Shown here: positions 46,006 through 54,932 of the stretch, one piece after another
How positions within the stretch are numbered: position 1 is the first letter of the stretch
Layout of the letters: every line of letters starts with the position of its first letter
Origin: Sphingopyxis panaciterrulae
Lineage (GTDB): Bacteria > Pseudomonadota > Alphaproteobacteria > Sphingomonadales > Sphingomonadaceae
Assembly: GCF_014199295.1 (NCBI RefSeq)
Contig: NZ_JACIJH010000006.1
Coordinates: forward strand, 1-64,000
Direction: 5' to 3'
Length of the DNA: 64,000 nt
Made by a program: the position numbers and the translations under genes
Notes under the pieces: model-generated
What the model was told of the DNA's origin: nothing
What the model saw: only the letters and a program-made list of their open reading frames with translations
Database searches by the model: none

Positions 46006-47103
46006 TCAGCTATGCAGAAAGTGCATGACATCCCCGTCCTGCACGACATAGCCCTTGCCCTCGGCGCGCAGCTTGCCCGCCTCGCGTGCCTTGGCCTCGC
46101 CGCCCAGCGCGACATAATCGGCAAAAGCGATGGTTTCGGCGCGGATGAAGCCCTTCTGGAAATCGCTGTGGATCTCGCCCGCCGCCTCGGGCGCGGTCGC
46201 GCCGGTGTGGACGGTCCACGCGCGCGCCTCCTTCGGCCCGACGGTAAAGAAGGTCAGCAGGTGGAGCAGCTCGTATCCGGCGCGGATCACGCGCGCCAGC
46301 CCGGTTTCGTGCAGCCCCATCTCCTCCAGGAACAGCATCCGCTCGTCGGGCTCCATGGCCACCAGCTCGCTCTCGATCGCGGCCGAAACGATGACCGCCT
46401 GCGCGCCCTCGGCCTCGGCCCGTGCGAACACCGCCGCGCTGTGGGCGTTGCCCGTCGCGGCATGGGCTTCCTCGACGTTGCAGACATAGAGGACCGGCTT
46501 GACGGTCAGCAGTTGCGCCTGTTTCAGGATGCGCTCTTCCTCGATATCCTTGGGTTCGGTCAGCCGCGCGGGCTTGCCGGCGCGCAGCAGGTCGAGCGCC
46601 TGGCCGAGCACCGAGGCCGCGGCCTTGGCCTCCTTGTCGCCGCCGGTCGCCTTCTTCTGAAAGGCGGGGACGCGCTTTTCCAGGCTTTCGAGGTCGGCGA
46701 GCAGCAATTCGGTCTCGACCGTCTCCGCATCGGCGACGGGGTCGACCTTGTTCTCGACATGCTGGATGTCGTCGTCCTCGAAACAGCGCAGGACGTGGAC
46801 GATCGCGTCGACCTCGCGGATATTGCCGAGGAACTGGTTGCCCAGTCCTTCGCCCTTCGACGCGCCGCGCACCAGTCCCGCGATATCGACGAAGGCGAGC
46901 TGGGTCGGGATGATCTTCTGGCTGCCCGCGATCGCGGCGAGCTTGTCGAGCCGGTCGTCGGGGACCGCGACATTGCCGATGTTCGGCTCGATCGTGCAGA
47001 AGGGATAATTGGCCGCCTGCGCCGCCTGCGTCTCGGTCAGCGCGTTGAACAGGGTGGACTTGCCCACATTGGGCAGCCCGACGATCCCGCATTTGAAACC
47101 CAT
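46006..47103 (-). CDS. ychF: Redox/ribosome-associated ATPase YchF (OLA1)
   Basis: 365 residues, normal length. G1 motif GLPNVGKST at the N-terminus, [20 protein letters not shown] for G3, and NVEE where most GTPases have NKxD, which explains ATP rather than GTP use in this family. A coiled-coil insert lies at about 130-200 and a TGS domain ends the protein ([33 protein letters not shown]). Highly conserved housekeeping gene linked to translation and oxidative stress response. Confidence 0.97.
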   Translation of the reverse strand: MGFKCGIVGLPNVGKSTLFNALTETQAAQAANYPFCTIEPNIGNVAVPDDRLDKLAAIAGSQKIIPTQLAFVDIAGLVRGASKGEGLGNQFLGNIREVDAIVHVLRCFEDDDIQHVENKVDPVADAETVETELLLADLESLEKRVPAFQKKATGGDKEAKAAASVLGQALDLLRAGKPARLTEPKDIEEERILKQAQLLTVKPVLYVCNVEEAHAATGNAHSAAVFARAEAEGAQAVIVSAAIESELVAMEPDERMLFLEEMGLHETGLARVIRAGYELLHLLTFFTVGPKEARAWTVHTGATAPEAAGEIHSDFQKGFIRAETIAFADYVALGGEAKAREAGKLRAEGKGYVVQDGDVMHFLHS

Positions 47104-47129
47104 GAAAACATCCGATCGATCTGGAAACA

Positions 47130-47162
47130 GGCCAGCCCCTTAGCGAGCGGGGCTGGCCTTTT
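47130..47162. terminator. Hairpin terminator between phoX and ychF
   Basis: Perfect 10-bp stem GGCCAGCCCC / GGGGCTGGCC with a nine-base loop, followed by TTTT on the plus strand and TGTTT on the minus strand. Both neighbours are on the minus strand, so it most likely ends the phoX transcript. Confidence 0.7.
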
Positions 47163-47175
47163 CCAGTGCGATGGA

Positions 47176-49047
47176 TCAGTTGCCGATCGGCGCCTTGTCG
47201 CTGCGCTGGACGACGACGGTCGAGGAGCGCGGCGCCTCGCCCGCCACCGGCCAGTCGCCGGTCGGATGCTGGATGTTCACGAAGAAGGTCGTGAGGTCCG
47301 GCGTATAGGCCAGCCCGGTGATCTCGCAGCCGGTCGGGCCGACCAGGAAGCGCTTCGATTCCTTCGTGACCTGATCGATATAGAACATCGCATTGTGGCC
47401 GAAGGCATCCTCGATCGTCGTGCCGGCCACCCCCGAATTGCCCGGAATGCTGTGGTCGGTCTGCACCCACAGCCGGCCCTGCGGGTCGATGCGGATGCCG
47501 TCGGGGCTGGAGAAGGTGTCGCCGTCGATATTGCCGACGACATGGCTGCCGCCCGCCGCGAGCGACGGGTCGCCGGCGAGCAGGAAGATATCCCATGCAA
47601 AGCCCGTCGCCAGCGGATCGTCGCCCGTTTCGCTGAACCTGATGATGTGGCCGTGCAGGTTGGTGACGCGCGGGTTGGCGGCGTCGGTGACCTTGCGGCC
47701 GCTGTTGTTGGTCAGCGTGACGAAGATCGCGCTGTTGTCGGGCGCCACCGTGATCCATTCGGGACGGTCCATCACCGTGCCGCCCGCGACGCGCGCCGCC
47801 GACTGGCATTCGATCAGCACATCGGCCTGATTGTTGAAATCGACCGTCGCCGGCGTCGGGGGCGTCGTGCTCTGGCTGACGTTGCCGGGGTCCTGCGCGC
47901 CGGCGGTCAGACCGTTCTGCCCGACGACCAGCGCGCGCCATTCGCCGGTGCCGTCGCCGTTGAAGCGCGCGACATACAGGGTGCCGTAATCGAGCAGGTC
48001 GGTGTTCGCGGCGCGGTTCGACGGGTTGAAGGCGCGGTCGGGAACGAACTTGTAGATGCACCCCGGTGTCGAATCGTCGCCCATGTAAAAGGCGACGCGG
48101 TTGTCGTCGTTCGCCATGAAAGCCACATTCTCGTGGTTGAAACGCCCCATCGCGGTGCGCTTCGTCGGCGTCGCCAGCTCGCGCAGCGGGTCGATCTCGA
48201 CGACCCAGCCGTAATGGCGCTCGGGCTGCGTCGGGTCGAGATAATTGTCGGTCGTCTCCTCGCAGGTCAGATAGGTGTCCCACGGCGTCCGCCCGCTCGA
48301 GCAATTGTTGAGCATGCCCTTGATCGTGCCCGACAGCACGCCCGCCGCGGGGCCGCCGGCGCGATAGCTGCTGTTGCCGGTATAGCGCCTGTTGTACGTC
48401 GATCCGCTCTTGACCGCCCAGGCGCCGTCCTCGCCCTTGGCGACCTCGACCACCCCGATGCCGACCGCCGACAGCGCGAGCGCCTTCTGGTCGGCCGACG
48501 CGGTCGCGGCGTCATAGCTGCCCGGCATCAGGATGTGGAAGTCCGGCAGCTCGTAATTCATCGCCAGCAGACCGCCGGTGTTGGGATCGACCTCGGGCAG
48601 GGCGAAATACTCCATGCCGTCATGATTGCCGCCGGCCCACTTCTCGGCGTCGGCGGGGGTCGGATAGCTGCCCGACCAGGGCGCGCCCGCCTCGACGGAA
48701 TCGCCGGCCTTCAGCAGCACCGCGACCGAATAGCCCTCGGGCACGGTGACCTTGTCCTCCTCGTTCGCCGCGACCGGCGTGAAATTCACGTCATAGCTGA
48801 CCGGGGTCGGCGTCGGCGTCGGGGTGGGGGAGGGCGTCGGGGTGGGCGGCAGCGTGACGACCGGATTGTCGTCGTCGCACCCGGCCAGCACCACGGCGGG
48901 AATCACCGACAGGCCGAGCAGTCCCTTGCCCAAGATCGAGCGGCGCGACGGATTGTCGGCAACGATGGCTTCCAGGCTGTCCGGCCCGTTCAAATCGTCG
49001 GTCGCGCGGCGATACGGCGCGCGCGCCTCGTCGGTCAGATATGACAT
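47176..49047 (-). CDS. phoX: PhoX-family alkaline phosphatase, Tat lipoprotein-like
   Basis: 623 residues from ATG 49047 after AAAGGGG. A leader of about 33 residues precedes a twin-arginine motif (PSRRSILGKGLLGL) that ends in a lipobox, VVLAGCDDD, so the protein may be exported folded and then lipid-anchored. A Pro-Thr repeat linker follows (PTPTPSPTPTPTPTP). The catalytic beta-propeller shows NHDGMEYFALP, LTCEETTDNY, RFNHENVAFM, DRPEWITVAPD, FSSPDGIRIDPQGRLWVQTD, where the acidic Ca/Fe ligands are expected. Releases phosphate from phosphomonoesters. No phosphate-regulon box was recognised upstream. Confidence 0.88.
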   Translation of the reverse strand: MSYLTDEARAPYRRATDDLNGPDSLEAIVADNPSRRSILGKGLLGLSVIPAVVLAGCDDDNPVVTLPPTPTPSPTPTPTPTPVSYDVNFTPVAANEEDKVTVPEGYSVAVLLKAGDSVEAGAPWSGSYPTPADAEKWAGGNHDGMEYFALPEVDPNTGGLLAMNYELPDFHILMPGSYDAATASADQKALALSAVGIGVVEVAKGEDGAWAVKSGSTYNRRYTGNSSYRAGGPAAGVLSGTIKGMLNNCSSGRTPWDTYLTCEETTDNYLDPTQPERHYGWVVEIDPLRELATPTKRTAMGRFNHENVAFMANDDNRVAFYMGDDSTPGCIYKFVPDRAFNPSNRAANTDLLDYGTLYVARFNGDGTGEWRALVVGQNGLTAGAQDPGNVSQSTTPPTPATVDFNNQADVLIECQSAARVAGGTVMDRPEWITVAPDNSAIFVTLTNNSGRKVTDAANPRVTNLHGHIIRFSETGDDPLATGFAWDIFLLAGDPSLAAGGSHVVGNIDGDTFSSPDGIRIDPQGRLWVQTDHSIPGNSGVAGTTIEDAFGHNAMFYIDQVTKESKRFLVGPTGCEITGLAYTPDLTTFFVNIQHPTGDWPVAGEAPRSSTVVVQRSDKAPIGN

Positions 49048-49199
49048 GCAGTGCCCCTTTTGGCTGTGGGTTTCGCCGCGATGGGCAGAACGCCCCCGCA
49101 GTCGCGAAGCCTGTTCGCAGAGGCAGGTTGCACGTCGATTGCGCGATTGCGTCGGGACGATGAAGGGAGCGAGTGGCTTTTGTGACGGCCGCGCTCGGT

Positions 49200-49769
49200 T
49201 CAGCCGTTCAGGCGCAGCGCCAGGTCGCTGACGAAGCGCGCATCGTCGCCCTCGGCCAGCCATGGCACCTCGGCGGCGATCGCGCCGAGCAGGTCGGTCA
49301 GCGGTTCGATCTCGCTCTTGTGATAGGAACCCAGCACATGCCCCGTCACCCGGTCCTTGTGCCCCGGATGGCCGATGCCGATCCGCACGCGGCGGAAATC
49401 GTCGCCGATATGGGCGATCATGCTGCGGATGCCGTTATGCCCCGCCGCGCCGCCGCCGCGCTTCACCTTGACCTTCATCGGCGCCAGGTCGAGTTCGTCG
49501 TAAAAGGCGGTGACGTCCTGCGGCGCCAGCTTGTAGAAATCCATTGCCGCGCGCACGCTGCGGCCGCTTTCGTTCATATAGGTCGCGGGCTTGAGCAGCA
49601 GCACGCGCTCGCGGCCGATGCGGCCATCCTGTATCCAGCCCTGGAATTTCTTCGCGGGCGCCGAAAAGCCATGCGTGTCGGCGATGACGTCGGCGGCCAT
49701 GAAGCCGACATTGTGCCGGTGCATCGCATATTGGGGTCCGGGATTGCCGAGACCGACCCAGAGCTGCAT
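49200..49769 (-). CDS. pth: Peptidyl-tRNA hydrolase
   Basis: 189 residues. Marks: MQLWVGLGNPGPQYAMHRHN with Asn9 and the catalytic His19 (His20 in E. coli), KPATYMNESGRSVRA, DELDLAPMKVKVKRGGGAAG and GHNGIRSM. Frees tRNA from stalled peptidyl-tRNA. It lies downstream of rplY with a repeat-bearing gap, the normal rplY-pth-ychF order of proteobacteria, here interrupted by phoX between pth and ychF. Confidence 0.97.
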   Translation of the reverse strand: MQLWVGLGNPGPQYAMHRHNVGFMAADVIADTHGFSAPAKKFQGWIQDGRIGRERVLLLKPATYMNESGRSVRAAMDFYKLAPQDVTAFYDELDLAPMKVKVKRGGGAAGHNGIRSMIAHIGDDFRRVRIGIGHPGHKDRVTGHVLGSYHKSEIEPLTDLLGAIAAEVPWLAEGDDARFVSDLALRLNG

Positions 49770-49829
49770 GTCGAAAACCCCTCTATATTCAGGGGATCAA
49801 GCCGCTTTCGACGACTACCCTTTCTGTCT

Positions 49830-49932
49830 CGTCACCCTGAACTGGTTTCGGGGTCCATGGCCAGCCCTCGAATGCAGCGCAACGTAGAATGAGAAGCGGG
49901 GCCATGGATGCTGAAACAAGTTCAGCATGACG
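49830..49932. repeat. Palindromic repeat pair, diverged family A
   Basis: Arms 49830-49861 and 49901-49932 are inverted copies with several mismatches, opening CGTCACCCTGAACTGGTTTC and closing CAAGTTCAGCATGACG. The same outline as family A but with the TGAACT...TTCA variant common in sphingomonads. It fills the rplY-pth gap. Confidence 0.8.
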
Positions 49933-50015
49933 AAGCGGGAGGAGGCGGCGTTTCGTCCGAAGCGCCGCCTCTTCGCCTATAATCCCTGTCCCTCGACGGG
50001 CCAGAGGGCTTCGAA

Positions 50016-50651
50016 TCAGGCTTCGGCTTCGCCGCCCTCGGCTTCGCCTTCATCCTTGGTCGTGTCGCCGTCGCTCGACTTGAGCGCCGACGGTGCGACG
50101 ATCGTTGCGATGGTGAAATCGCGGTCGGTGATCGCGCTTTCCACGCCCTTCGGCAGGGTGACGTGGCTGATGTGGATCGAATCGCCGACGTCGAAACCGG
50201 TGACGTCGATCGTGATGTCGTCGGGAATCTTGTCCGCTTCGCAGACCAGTTCCAGCTCGTGGCGCACGACGTTCAGCACGCCGCCGCGCTTCAGGCCGGG
50301 CGCCAGTTCCTCGTTCACGAACAGGACGGGGACGCCGACCTGGACCTTGGTATCCTTCGACACGCGCAGGAAGTCGGCGTGGATCGGGCGATCCTTGACC
50401 GGGTGGAAAGCGACGTCCTTGGGCAGGGTGCGGATGGTCTTGCCGCCGACTTCGATCATCACGACCGAGTTCATGAAAATGCCGGTCATCAACTGCTTCA
50501 TCAGCAGCTTTTCTTCGACGTGGATCATCAGGGGGTCTTCCTTGCCGCCATAGACGACGGCGGGGACGCGGCCATTGCGACGCAGCTCGCGCGAGGCTCC
50601 CTTGCCTCCGCGTTCGCGCGTCTCGGCCGTCAGCGTCAACTGATCGCTCAT
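50016..50651 (-). CDS. rplY: Large ribosomal subunit protein L25 (Ctc type)
   Basis: 211 residues from ATG 50651, preceded by GGAGAAATGAT. N-terminal 5S-rRNA-binding domain ([31 protein letters not shown]) and the C-terminal TL5/Ctc domain ([39 protein letters not shown]), ending in a long acidic tail. Two-domain length as in most bacteria outside the enterics. Confidence 0.96.
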   Translation of the reverse strand: MSDQLTLTAETRERGGKGASRELRRNGRVPAVVYGGKEDPLMIHVEEKLLMKQLMTGIFMNSVVMIEVGGKTIRTLPKDVAFHPVKDRPIHADFLRVSKDTKVQVGVPVLFVNEELAPGLKRGGVLNVVRHELELVCEADKIPDDITIDVTGFDVGDSIHISHVTLPKGVESAITDRDFTIATIVAPSALKSSDGDTTKDEGEAEGGEAEA

Positions 50652-50787
50652 ATCATTTCTCCGAGAAACGGTTGCACAGTCCGCCACGCCTCCAGGGATG
50701 ACCATGACGGAAGCGCGGGCGCATAGCGGGAAGACGGCGGAATTGCAAGGGGCGGGACAGCAGGGTGGGACTTCATCCCGCCTCCTC

Positions 50788-50817
50788 CGTCACCCCGGGC
50801 CTGACCCGGGGTCCCGC
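50788..50817. repeat. Palindromic repeat, family A (single arm pair)
   Basis: CACCCCGGG / CCCGGGGT arms with loop CCTGA, flanked by CGT and CCCGC as in the other family A copies. Lies between rplY and the TraB-like gene. Confidence 0.8.
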
Positions 50818-50906
50818 TTCGACCCAGGCGCCGCTCTATCGCTACCCGGCGTTGCCGGGTCAAGCTTGACCAAAAGTCCGCCATTGCGAATGGAAAAAAA
50901 GCGTCC

Positions 50907-51806
50907 CTATTGCACCCGCCGCACCGTCACGCCCTGCGCTTCCAGCAACGCCGGCACCCCGTCCGCGCCGACCAGATGCCCGGCGCCGACCGCGACCAGC
51001 AGCGTCCCCGGCCGCTCCATCCGTTTTGCGATCCATGCCGCCCAGGCGCGGTTGCGGCCGGTGATGATCGCCGCGCGCGCCGCGGGAACGGCGTCGACAT
51101 CCTCGTTGATCTCGCGCTCCAGCGCCGCGACGTCGCCGCGCGACCAGGCGTCGGCCAGCACATGCACCTCGGCGACCGCGTCGCCCGCGCGCTCGGCGGC
51201 GCGGGTCAGCAGCGCGCGCTGGGTCCTGGGGTCGAGCGTTTCGAACAGCATCAACTGGCTGCGCGCGGTCTCCAGCCCCGCGATCGGCTTGCCCGCCTCG
51301 GCGAAGCGCTGCATCAGCACCGCCTCGACGCCATTGTCGGGCGACAGCGCCGCGTTGCGGGCGACGCGCTGGCCTATCAGCACCATCACCGCCCAGTCGT
51401 CGAGCGCGTCGGCGGGAAAGGCCGACCCGCTCGCCTCCAGCGCGCGATAGCCGGCCAGCGCGGCGGGCGGCAGGCGCCGGTCGATCGCCAACGGCGCCTC
51501 GCGCGGGGCGAGGCGCTGGAACTCCTCGCTCGCCGCCGACAATTCGGCGGGCGACAATTCCATCACCAGCTCGTCCGACGCCGCGGCGGCGGCCGCGATC
51601 CTGCCCCGGTTCCAGTCGGTGTTTTCGGGCAGCGCGTGCATGGTGCCCAGCAGATAGATGCGCGTATCGCCATCCTCGGCCAGCCACATCGCCGGGGTGG
51701 CGTCGAACGTGACCGCAGGCGGGGAACAGGCGGCGAGCAGGCACGCAAGCAGGGCCGCCGCGACGCGGCGACCCCGGTTGCGCAAGGGGGACGCCCCCGC
51801 GATCAA
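50907..51806 (-). CDS. TraB/GumN-family lipoprotein 2
   Basis: 299 residues if translation starts at TTG 51806, which overlaps the stop of the previous gene (TTGA); TTG 51785 is an alternative. Either gives a lipoprotein signal RRVAAALLACLLAACSPP. TraB/GumN marks are RIYLLGTMHALPE at the start, DELVMELSPAEL, IAGLETARSQLMLF, and the closing LLVAVGAGHLVGADGVPALL. The fold resembles haem-independent Tiki-type proteases (GxxH and late H pattern), but activity in bacteria is not settled. Tandem with a related gene upstream. Confidence 0.85.
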   Translation of the reverse strand: MIAGASPLRNRGRRVAAALLACLLAACSPPAVTFDATPAMWLAEDGDTRIYLLGTMHALPENTDWNRGRIAAAAAASDELVMELSPAELSAASEEFQRLAPREAPLAIDRRLPPAALAGYRALEASGSAFPADALDDWAVMVLIGQRVARNAALSPDNGVEAVLMQRFAEAGKPIAGLETARSQLMLFETLDPRTQRALLTRAAERAGDAVAEVHVLADAWSRGDVAALEREINEDVDAVPAARAAIITGRNRAWAAWIAKRMERPGTLLVAVGAGHLVGADGVPALLEAQGVTVRRVQ

Positions 51807-52774
51807 TACGCGACCCGCGTCACGGTCAGCCCGCGCTCCTTCAGATAATCCTGCACGCTGTGGGCGCCCGCGAGATGGCCCGCGCCGACCGCGACGAACA
51901 CGGTGCCGGGTTCGTCCATCCGCGCCTTGAGCTGGTCGGCCCAGTTGGCGTTGCGGTCGAACAGCAGCCGCTTGGCCAGGTCGGGCGTCGACTCCAGGCT
52001 TTCGTTCATCGTCTGCGCGAGCGCGTCGGGATCGCCCTTGCTCCACTGGTCGACCAGCGTGTCGAGCGTCGACCCCAGCGTGTCGATGTCCTTGACCACC
52101 GCGTTCAGGAAGGCGATCTGCGAAAATTCGGGCAGCGTATCGAAATAGCCGATCTGCTGGTCGATCGTCTCCAGGCCGGAAATCGGCTTGCCTTCCGCCT
52201 TGGCGGCGTTCGTGAGCTGCTTTTCGGCACCCTGCTCGGGATCATAGCCGAACTTGATCAGCGGCGCGACCGACAGCGTCATCGCGGCGAACCAGGGTTC
52301 GAACATGTCGAACTGCGCGGCCGGCAGGTCGAGTTTCGCCATCGCGGCCTGATAGGCCTTCAGGTCGTCGGGCGCCAGCTTCGACGATAGCGTCTTGCCG
52401 CTCTGGTCGATCGCGAGCGGCAGCATCGCCTTCGCCATCGCGGCCTGGTCCTCGGGCAGCACGATCTCGAGCATCAGCTCGTCGGACTTGTCGAACGCAT
52501 CCTTCACCGCCTCGTCGAACCAGCTCAGGCCGGGCTTCAGCACATGGACGCTGCCGAACAGATAGATGGTCGTGTCGTCGTCCTTCATCATCCACAGCGC
52601 CGGATCGGCGTCGACGGTCGCCACGACGGCCGGCGCCGGAGCGGGCGGAGCGACCGGCGCGGTCTGCGCCGCCGGCTCGGCCGCCGCGGCGCTGTTATAG
52701 CCTGGCAGGACCGTGCATTGGGCAAAGGGGATGACCGCGCAGGTGATGATCAGGGTACGAAGCATTTTTTTCAT
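51803..52774 (-). CDS. TraB/GumN-family exported protein 1
   Basis: 323 residues from ATG 52774. Export signal MLRTLIITCAVIPFAQCTVL, then an Ala/Pro-rich linker (AAQTAPVAPPAPAPA). The domain begins TTIYLFGSVHVLKPGLSWF and ends FVAVGAGHLAGAHSVQDYL; GLETIDQQIGYFDTLP matches GLETARSQLMLFETLD of its neighbour. The two form a tandem, translationally coupled pair with diverged N-terminal anchors (this one has Cys17 but a poor lipobox). Confidence 0.86.
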   Translation of the reverse strand: MKKMLRTLIITCAVIPFAQCTVLPGYNSAAAAEPAAQTAPVAPPAPAPAVVATVDADPALWMMKDDDTTIYLFGSVHVLKPGLSWFDEAVKDAFDKSDELMLEIVLPEDQAAMAKAMLPLAIDQSGKTLSSKLAPDDLKAYQAAMAKLDLPAAQFDMFEPWFAAMTLSVAPLIKFGYDPEQGAEKQLTNAAKAEGKPISGLETIDQQIGYFDTLPEFSQIAFLNAVVKDIDTLGSTLDTLVDQWSKGDPDALAQTMNESLESTPDLAKRLLFDRNANWADQLKARMDEPGTVFVAVGAGHLAGAHSVQDYLKERGLTVTRVAY

Positions 52775-52833
52775 GGGAGAGGTCTTTCTGGTAAGCCGTC
52801 CGGCGGTTGGAAAAGGAGAGGGAAGGGGGCTGG

Positions 52834-53466
52834 TCATCGACGGAACTTCATCCACAGATATATGACGGCATTCACGACGAGCGACAGCAGAAAGAGCGCC
52901 ATCGCATCGACCGGCGGAGCGAGGTCCGCGCGATGGAGCATCCACCAGACCGGCGCCGGAAAGACGAAACTGTACCAGCCCGCCAGGCTCGCCCATAGCC
53001 AGGCGCGTTCTTCATGGTCGTCGATGGCGCGATGATAAAGGATCATGGAAACCGCCAGGCCCAGCAGCCACAGCAGCGACGCGCCGATGGCAAAGCCGGG
53101 GCTGACCGGGCCGTCCGCGATCATGGCGACTTCGGCGACGGGCGTGTCGCTATCGGCCATCGACCAGACGCCGATCAGGGCGCCCACCAGGGCGGCGACT
53201 CCCAGCGCCAGCCAATAGCGGCGCTTGCGCGGCGACCTTTGCCGCCACACGGCGCCATAGGCGCGCAGATAGAAGGCGCCGGCGATGGCGCAGAAGCCGA
53301 TCCCGACAAGCGGGCCCAGCCACGCGGGCAGCGGCTCGCCGCCATTTTCGACGGCCGCCTGATTATAACCGGCAAAGATGCCGGCCAGCATTGCGGCGGC
53401 GAGGGCGATGGCGATCGGCCATCCCACCGCTCCGCCGATTCCCTTCGGGGACGGATCACGCGTCAT
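52834..53466 (-). CDS. Small integral membrane protein paired with XRE regulator
   Basis: 210 residues from ATG 53466, after GAAGGA. About six hydrophobic segments (GWPIAIALAAAMLAGIFAG, GPLVGIGFCAIAGAFYL, YWLALGVAALVGALIGVW, GASLLWLLGLAVSMIL, WASLAGWYSFVFPAPVWWML, LFLLSLVVNAVIYLW). No catalytic motif seen. The start overlaps the XRE gene by 11 bases, a common pairing of a short Cro-type repressor with a membrane protein in sphingomonads; function unknown. Confidence 0.82.
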   Translation of the reverse strand: MTRDPSPKGIGGAVGWPIAIALAAAMLAGIFAGYNQAAVENGGEPLPAWLGPLVGIGFCAIAGAFYLRAYGAVWRQRSPRKRRYWLALGVAALVGALIGVWSMADSDTPVAEVAMIADGPVSPGFAIGASLLWLLGLAVSMILYHRAIDDHEERAWLWASLAGWYSFVFPAPVWWMLHRADLAPPVDAMALFLLSLVVNAVIYLWMKFRR

Positions 53467-53671
53467 CGGCCGGTCCTTCGAAACCATCATCGAAAATCTC
53501 CTCGATCGGCATGGCGAACAGGCGGGCGAGCTTGAAGGCGAGCGGCAGCGACGGGTCGTATTTCCCCGTCTCGATCGCGTTCACCGCCTGCCGCGACACG
53601 TCGAGCCGGTCGGCCAGTTCCGCCTGGCTCCAGCTTCGCATCGCACGCAACACTTTCAGCTTGTTGTTCAC
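53456..53671 (-). CDS. Short XRE/Cro-type transcriptional regulator
   Basis: 71 residues, GTG start. Almost entirely helix-turn-helix: KVLRAMRSWSQAELADRLDV, SRQAVNAIETGKYDPSLPLAFKLARLF, then a short acidic tail. This matches the YozG-like group of stand-alone regulators. The palindrome at 53693-53709 just upstream is a likely self-operator. Overlaps and presumably controls the membrane protein gene. Confidence 0.9.
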   Translation of the reverse strand: MNNKLKVLRAMRSWSQAELADRLDVSRQAVNAIETGKYDPSLPLAFKLARLFAMPIEEIFDDGFEGPADDA

Positions 53672-53692
53672 CCGCCGAATCCGTCATGCTCG

Positions 53693-53709
53693 CCTGACCT
53701 TATGTCAGG
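53693..53709. promoter_or_regulatory. Putative XRE operator
   Basis: CCTGAC-CTTAT-GTCAGG, perfect six-base arms, 21 bp before the regulator's GTG. A partial second copy CCTGAC-CAT-GTCAAG is at 53735-53749, overlapping TTGACA on the minus strand that could be a -35. Two spaced half-matching palindromes suit a dimeric autoregulator. Confidence 0.55.
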
Positions 53710-53878
53710 TGTTATTGACTAAATGACAGGATCGCCTGACCATGTCAAGGCGCCGTGTCGTCACGATGCGCGGCACTTTCGGCAACTTCCACGCTTTGCC
53801 CTCCCTTGACCGCTGCGCCCCGCTGCGCCAAGGGCAGCGCGATTGTTGCACCTGCGAAAGACGGGATCAGGGACCGAC

Positions 53879-54793
53879 GTGGCGGAGACGAAACCCCTCA
53901 GCTTTCAGGACATGATCCTGACCCTCCACGCCTATTGGGGCGCGCGCGGCTGCGCGATCCTCCAGCCCTATGACATGCGCGTCGGGGCGGGGACCTTTCA
54001 TCCCGCGACCACCCTGCGCAGCCTCGGGCCCGAGCCGTGGAACGTCGCCTATGTCCAGCCCAGCCGCCGCCCGACCGATGGCCGCTATGGCGAGAACCCC
54101 AACCGGCTCCAGCATTATTACCAGTATCAGGTGATCCTGAAACCGTCGCCCGCCGACATTCAGGACCAGTATCTCGGCAGCCTCGCCGCGATCGGCATCG
54201 ACCCGCTGCTCCACGACATCCGCTTCGTCGAGGACGATTGGGAATCGCCGACGCTCGGCGCCTGGGGGCTGGGCTGGGAGGTGTGGTGCGACGGGATGGA
54301 GGTGACGCAGTTCACCTATTTCCAGCAGATGGGCGGCTATGACTGCAAGCCCGTCGCGGGCGAACTGACCTACGGGCTCGAACGCCTCGCCATGTATATC
54401 CAGAATGTTGACAATGTGTACGACCTGCGCTTCTCCGACCCGGTCGGCGACGTGCCGGGGGTCTGTTACGGCGACGTCTTCCTCGAGAATGAGCGCCAAT
54501 TCTCGAAATGGAATTTCGAGGTCGCCGACACCGACAGCCTGTTCGCGGGCTTCAAGGCGGCCGAGGCCGAATGCCGGCGCGCCATCGCGGCGAACGTCCC
54601 GCTCGCCGCCTATGACCAGGCGATCGAGGCGAGCCACCTCTTCAACCTACTCCAGGCGCGCGGCGTCATCAGCGTCCAGGAACGCGCCAATTACATGGCC
54701 CGCGTCCGCGACCTCGCCAAGGGAAGCTGCAAGGCGTGGATAGACAGCCAGTCGGATCGCTGGATCGCGCAATATCCCGGGTGGACGCTGTGA
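53879..54793 (+). CDS. glyQ: Glycyl-tRNA synthetase alpha subunit
   Basis: 304 residues from GTG 53879, which follows AGGGACCGAC; the ATG at 53843 would add 12 residues not typical of the family. Marks: [71 protein letters not shown] and [15 protein letters not shown]. Forms the alpha2beta2 enzyme with GlyS. Confidence 0.97.
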   Translation: MAETKPLSFQDMILTLHAYWGARGCAILQPYDMRVGAGTFHPATTLRSLGPEPWNVAYVQPSRRPTDGRYGENPNRLQHYYQYQVILKPSPADIQDQYLGSLAAIGIDPLLHDIRFVEDDWESPTLGAWGLGWEVWCDGMEVTQFTYFQQMGGYDCKPVAGELTYGLERLAMYIQNVDNVYDLRFSDPVGDVPGVCYGDVFLENERQFSKWNFEVADTDSLFAGFKAAEAECRRAIAANVPLAAYDQAIEASHLFNLLQARGVISVQERANYMARVRDLAKGSCKAWIDSQSDRWIAQYPGWTL

Positions 54794-54800
54794 TGGCGGT

Positions 54801-54931
54801 CGCAAATCCTGCCGCGACCTCCCTTTCCGTTCGTGTCGAGCATCGTCGAGACACCCATCGGAATGGCGCTGTCCTTCGCGGCATCTCGACTTCGCTCGAT
54901 GCGAACGAGGTTCGGGGTTCGGAGGATTTGC
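54801..54931. repeat. Nested palindrome between glyQ and glyS (family C)
   Basis: Outer arms GCAAATCCT (54802-54810) and AGGATTTGC (54923-54931); inner arms CGTTCGTGTCGAGCATCGTC and a diverged inverse copy ending GATGCGAACG. The inner core (CGTTCG-GTCGAG-GTCGAGA) is a common sphingomonad repeat. The outer right arm covers the ribosome site GGAGG of glyS, so pairing could limit glyS translation. Confidence 0.75.
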
Positions 54932-54932
54932 A

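Noticed and set aside
48820..48870. GTCGGGG-type short tandem repeat inside phoX considered as a satellite
   Set aside because: It encodes the Pro-Thr linker of PhoX and stays in frame.
46012..49044. 1010-codon plus-strand frame opposite ychF and phoX
   Set aside because: It crosses two well-recognised genes and the terminator between them, and shows no domain.
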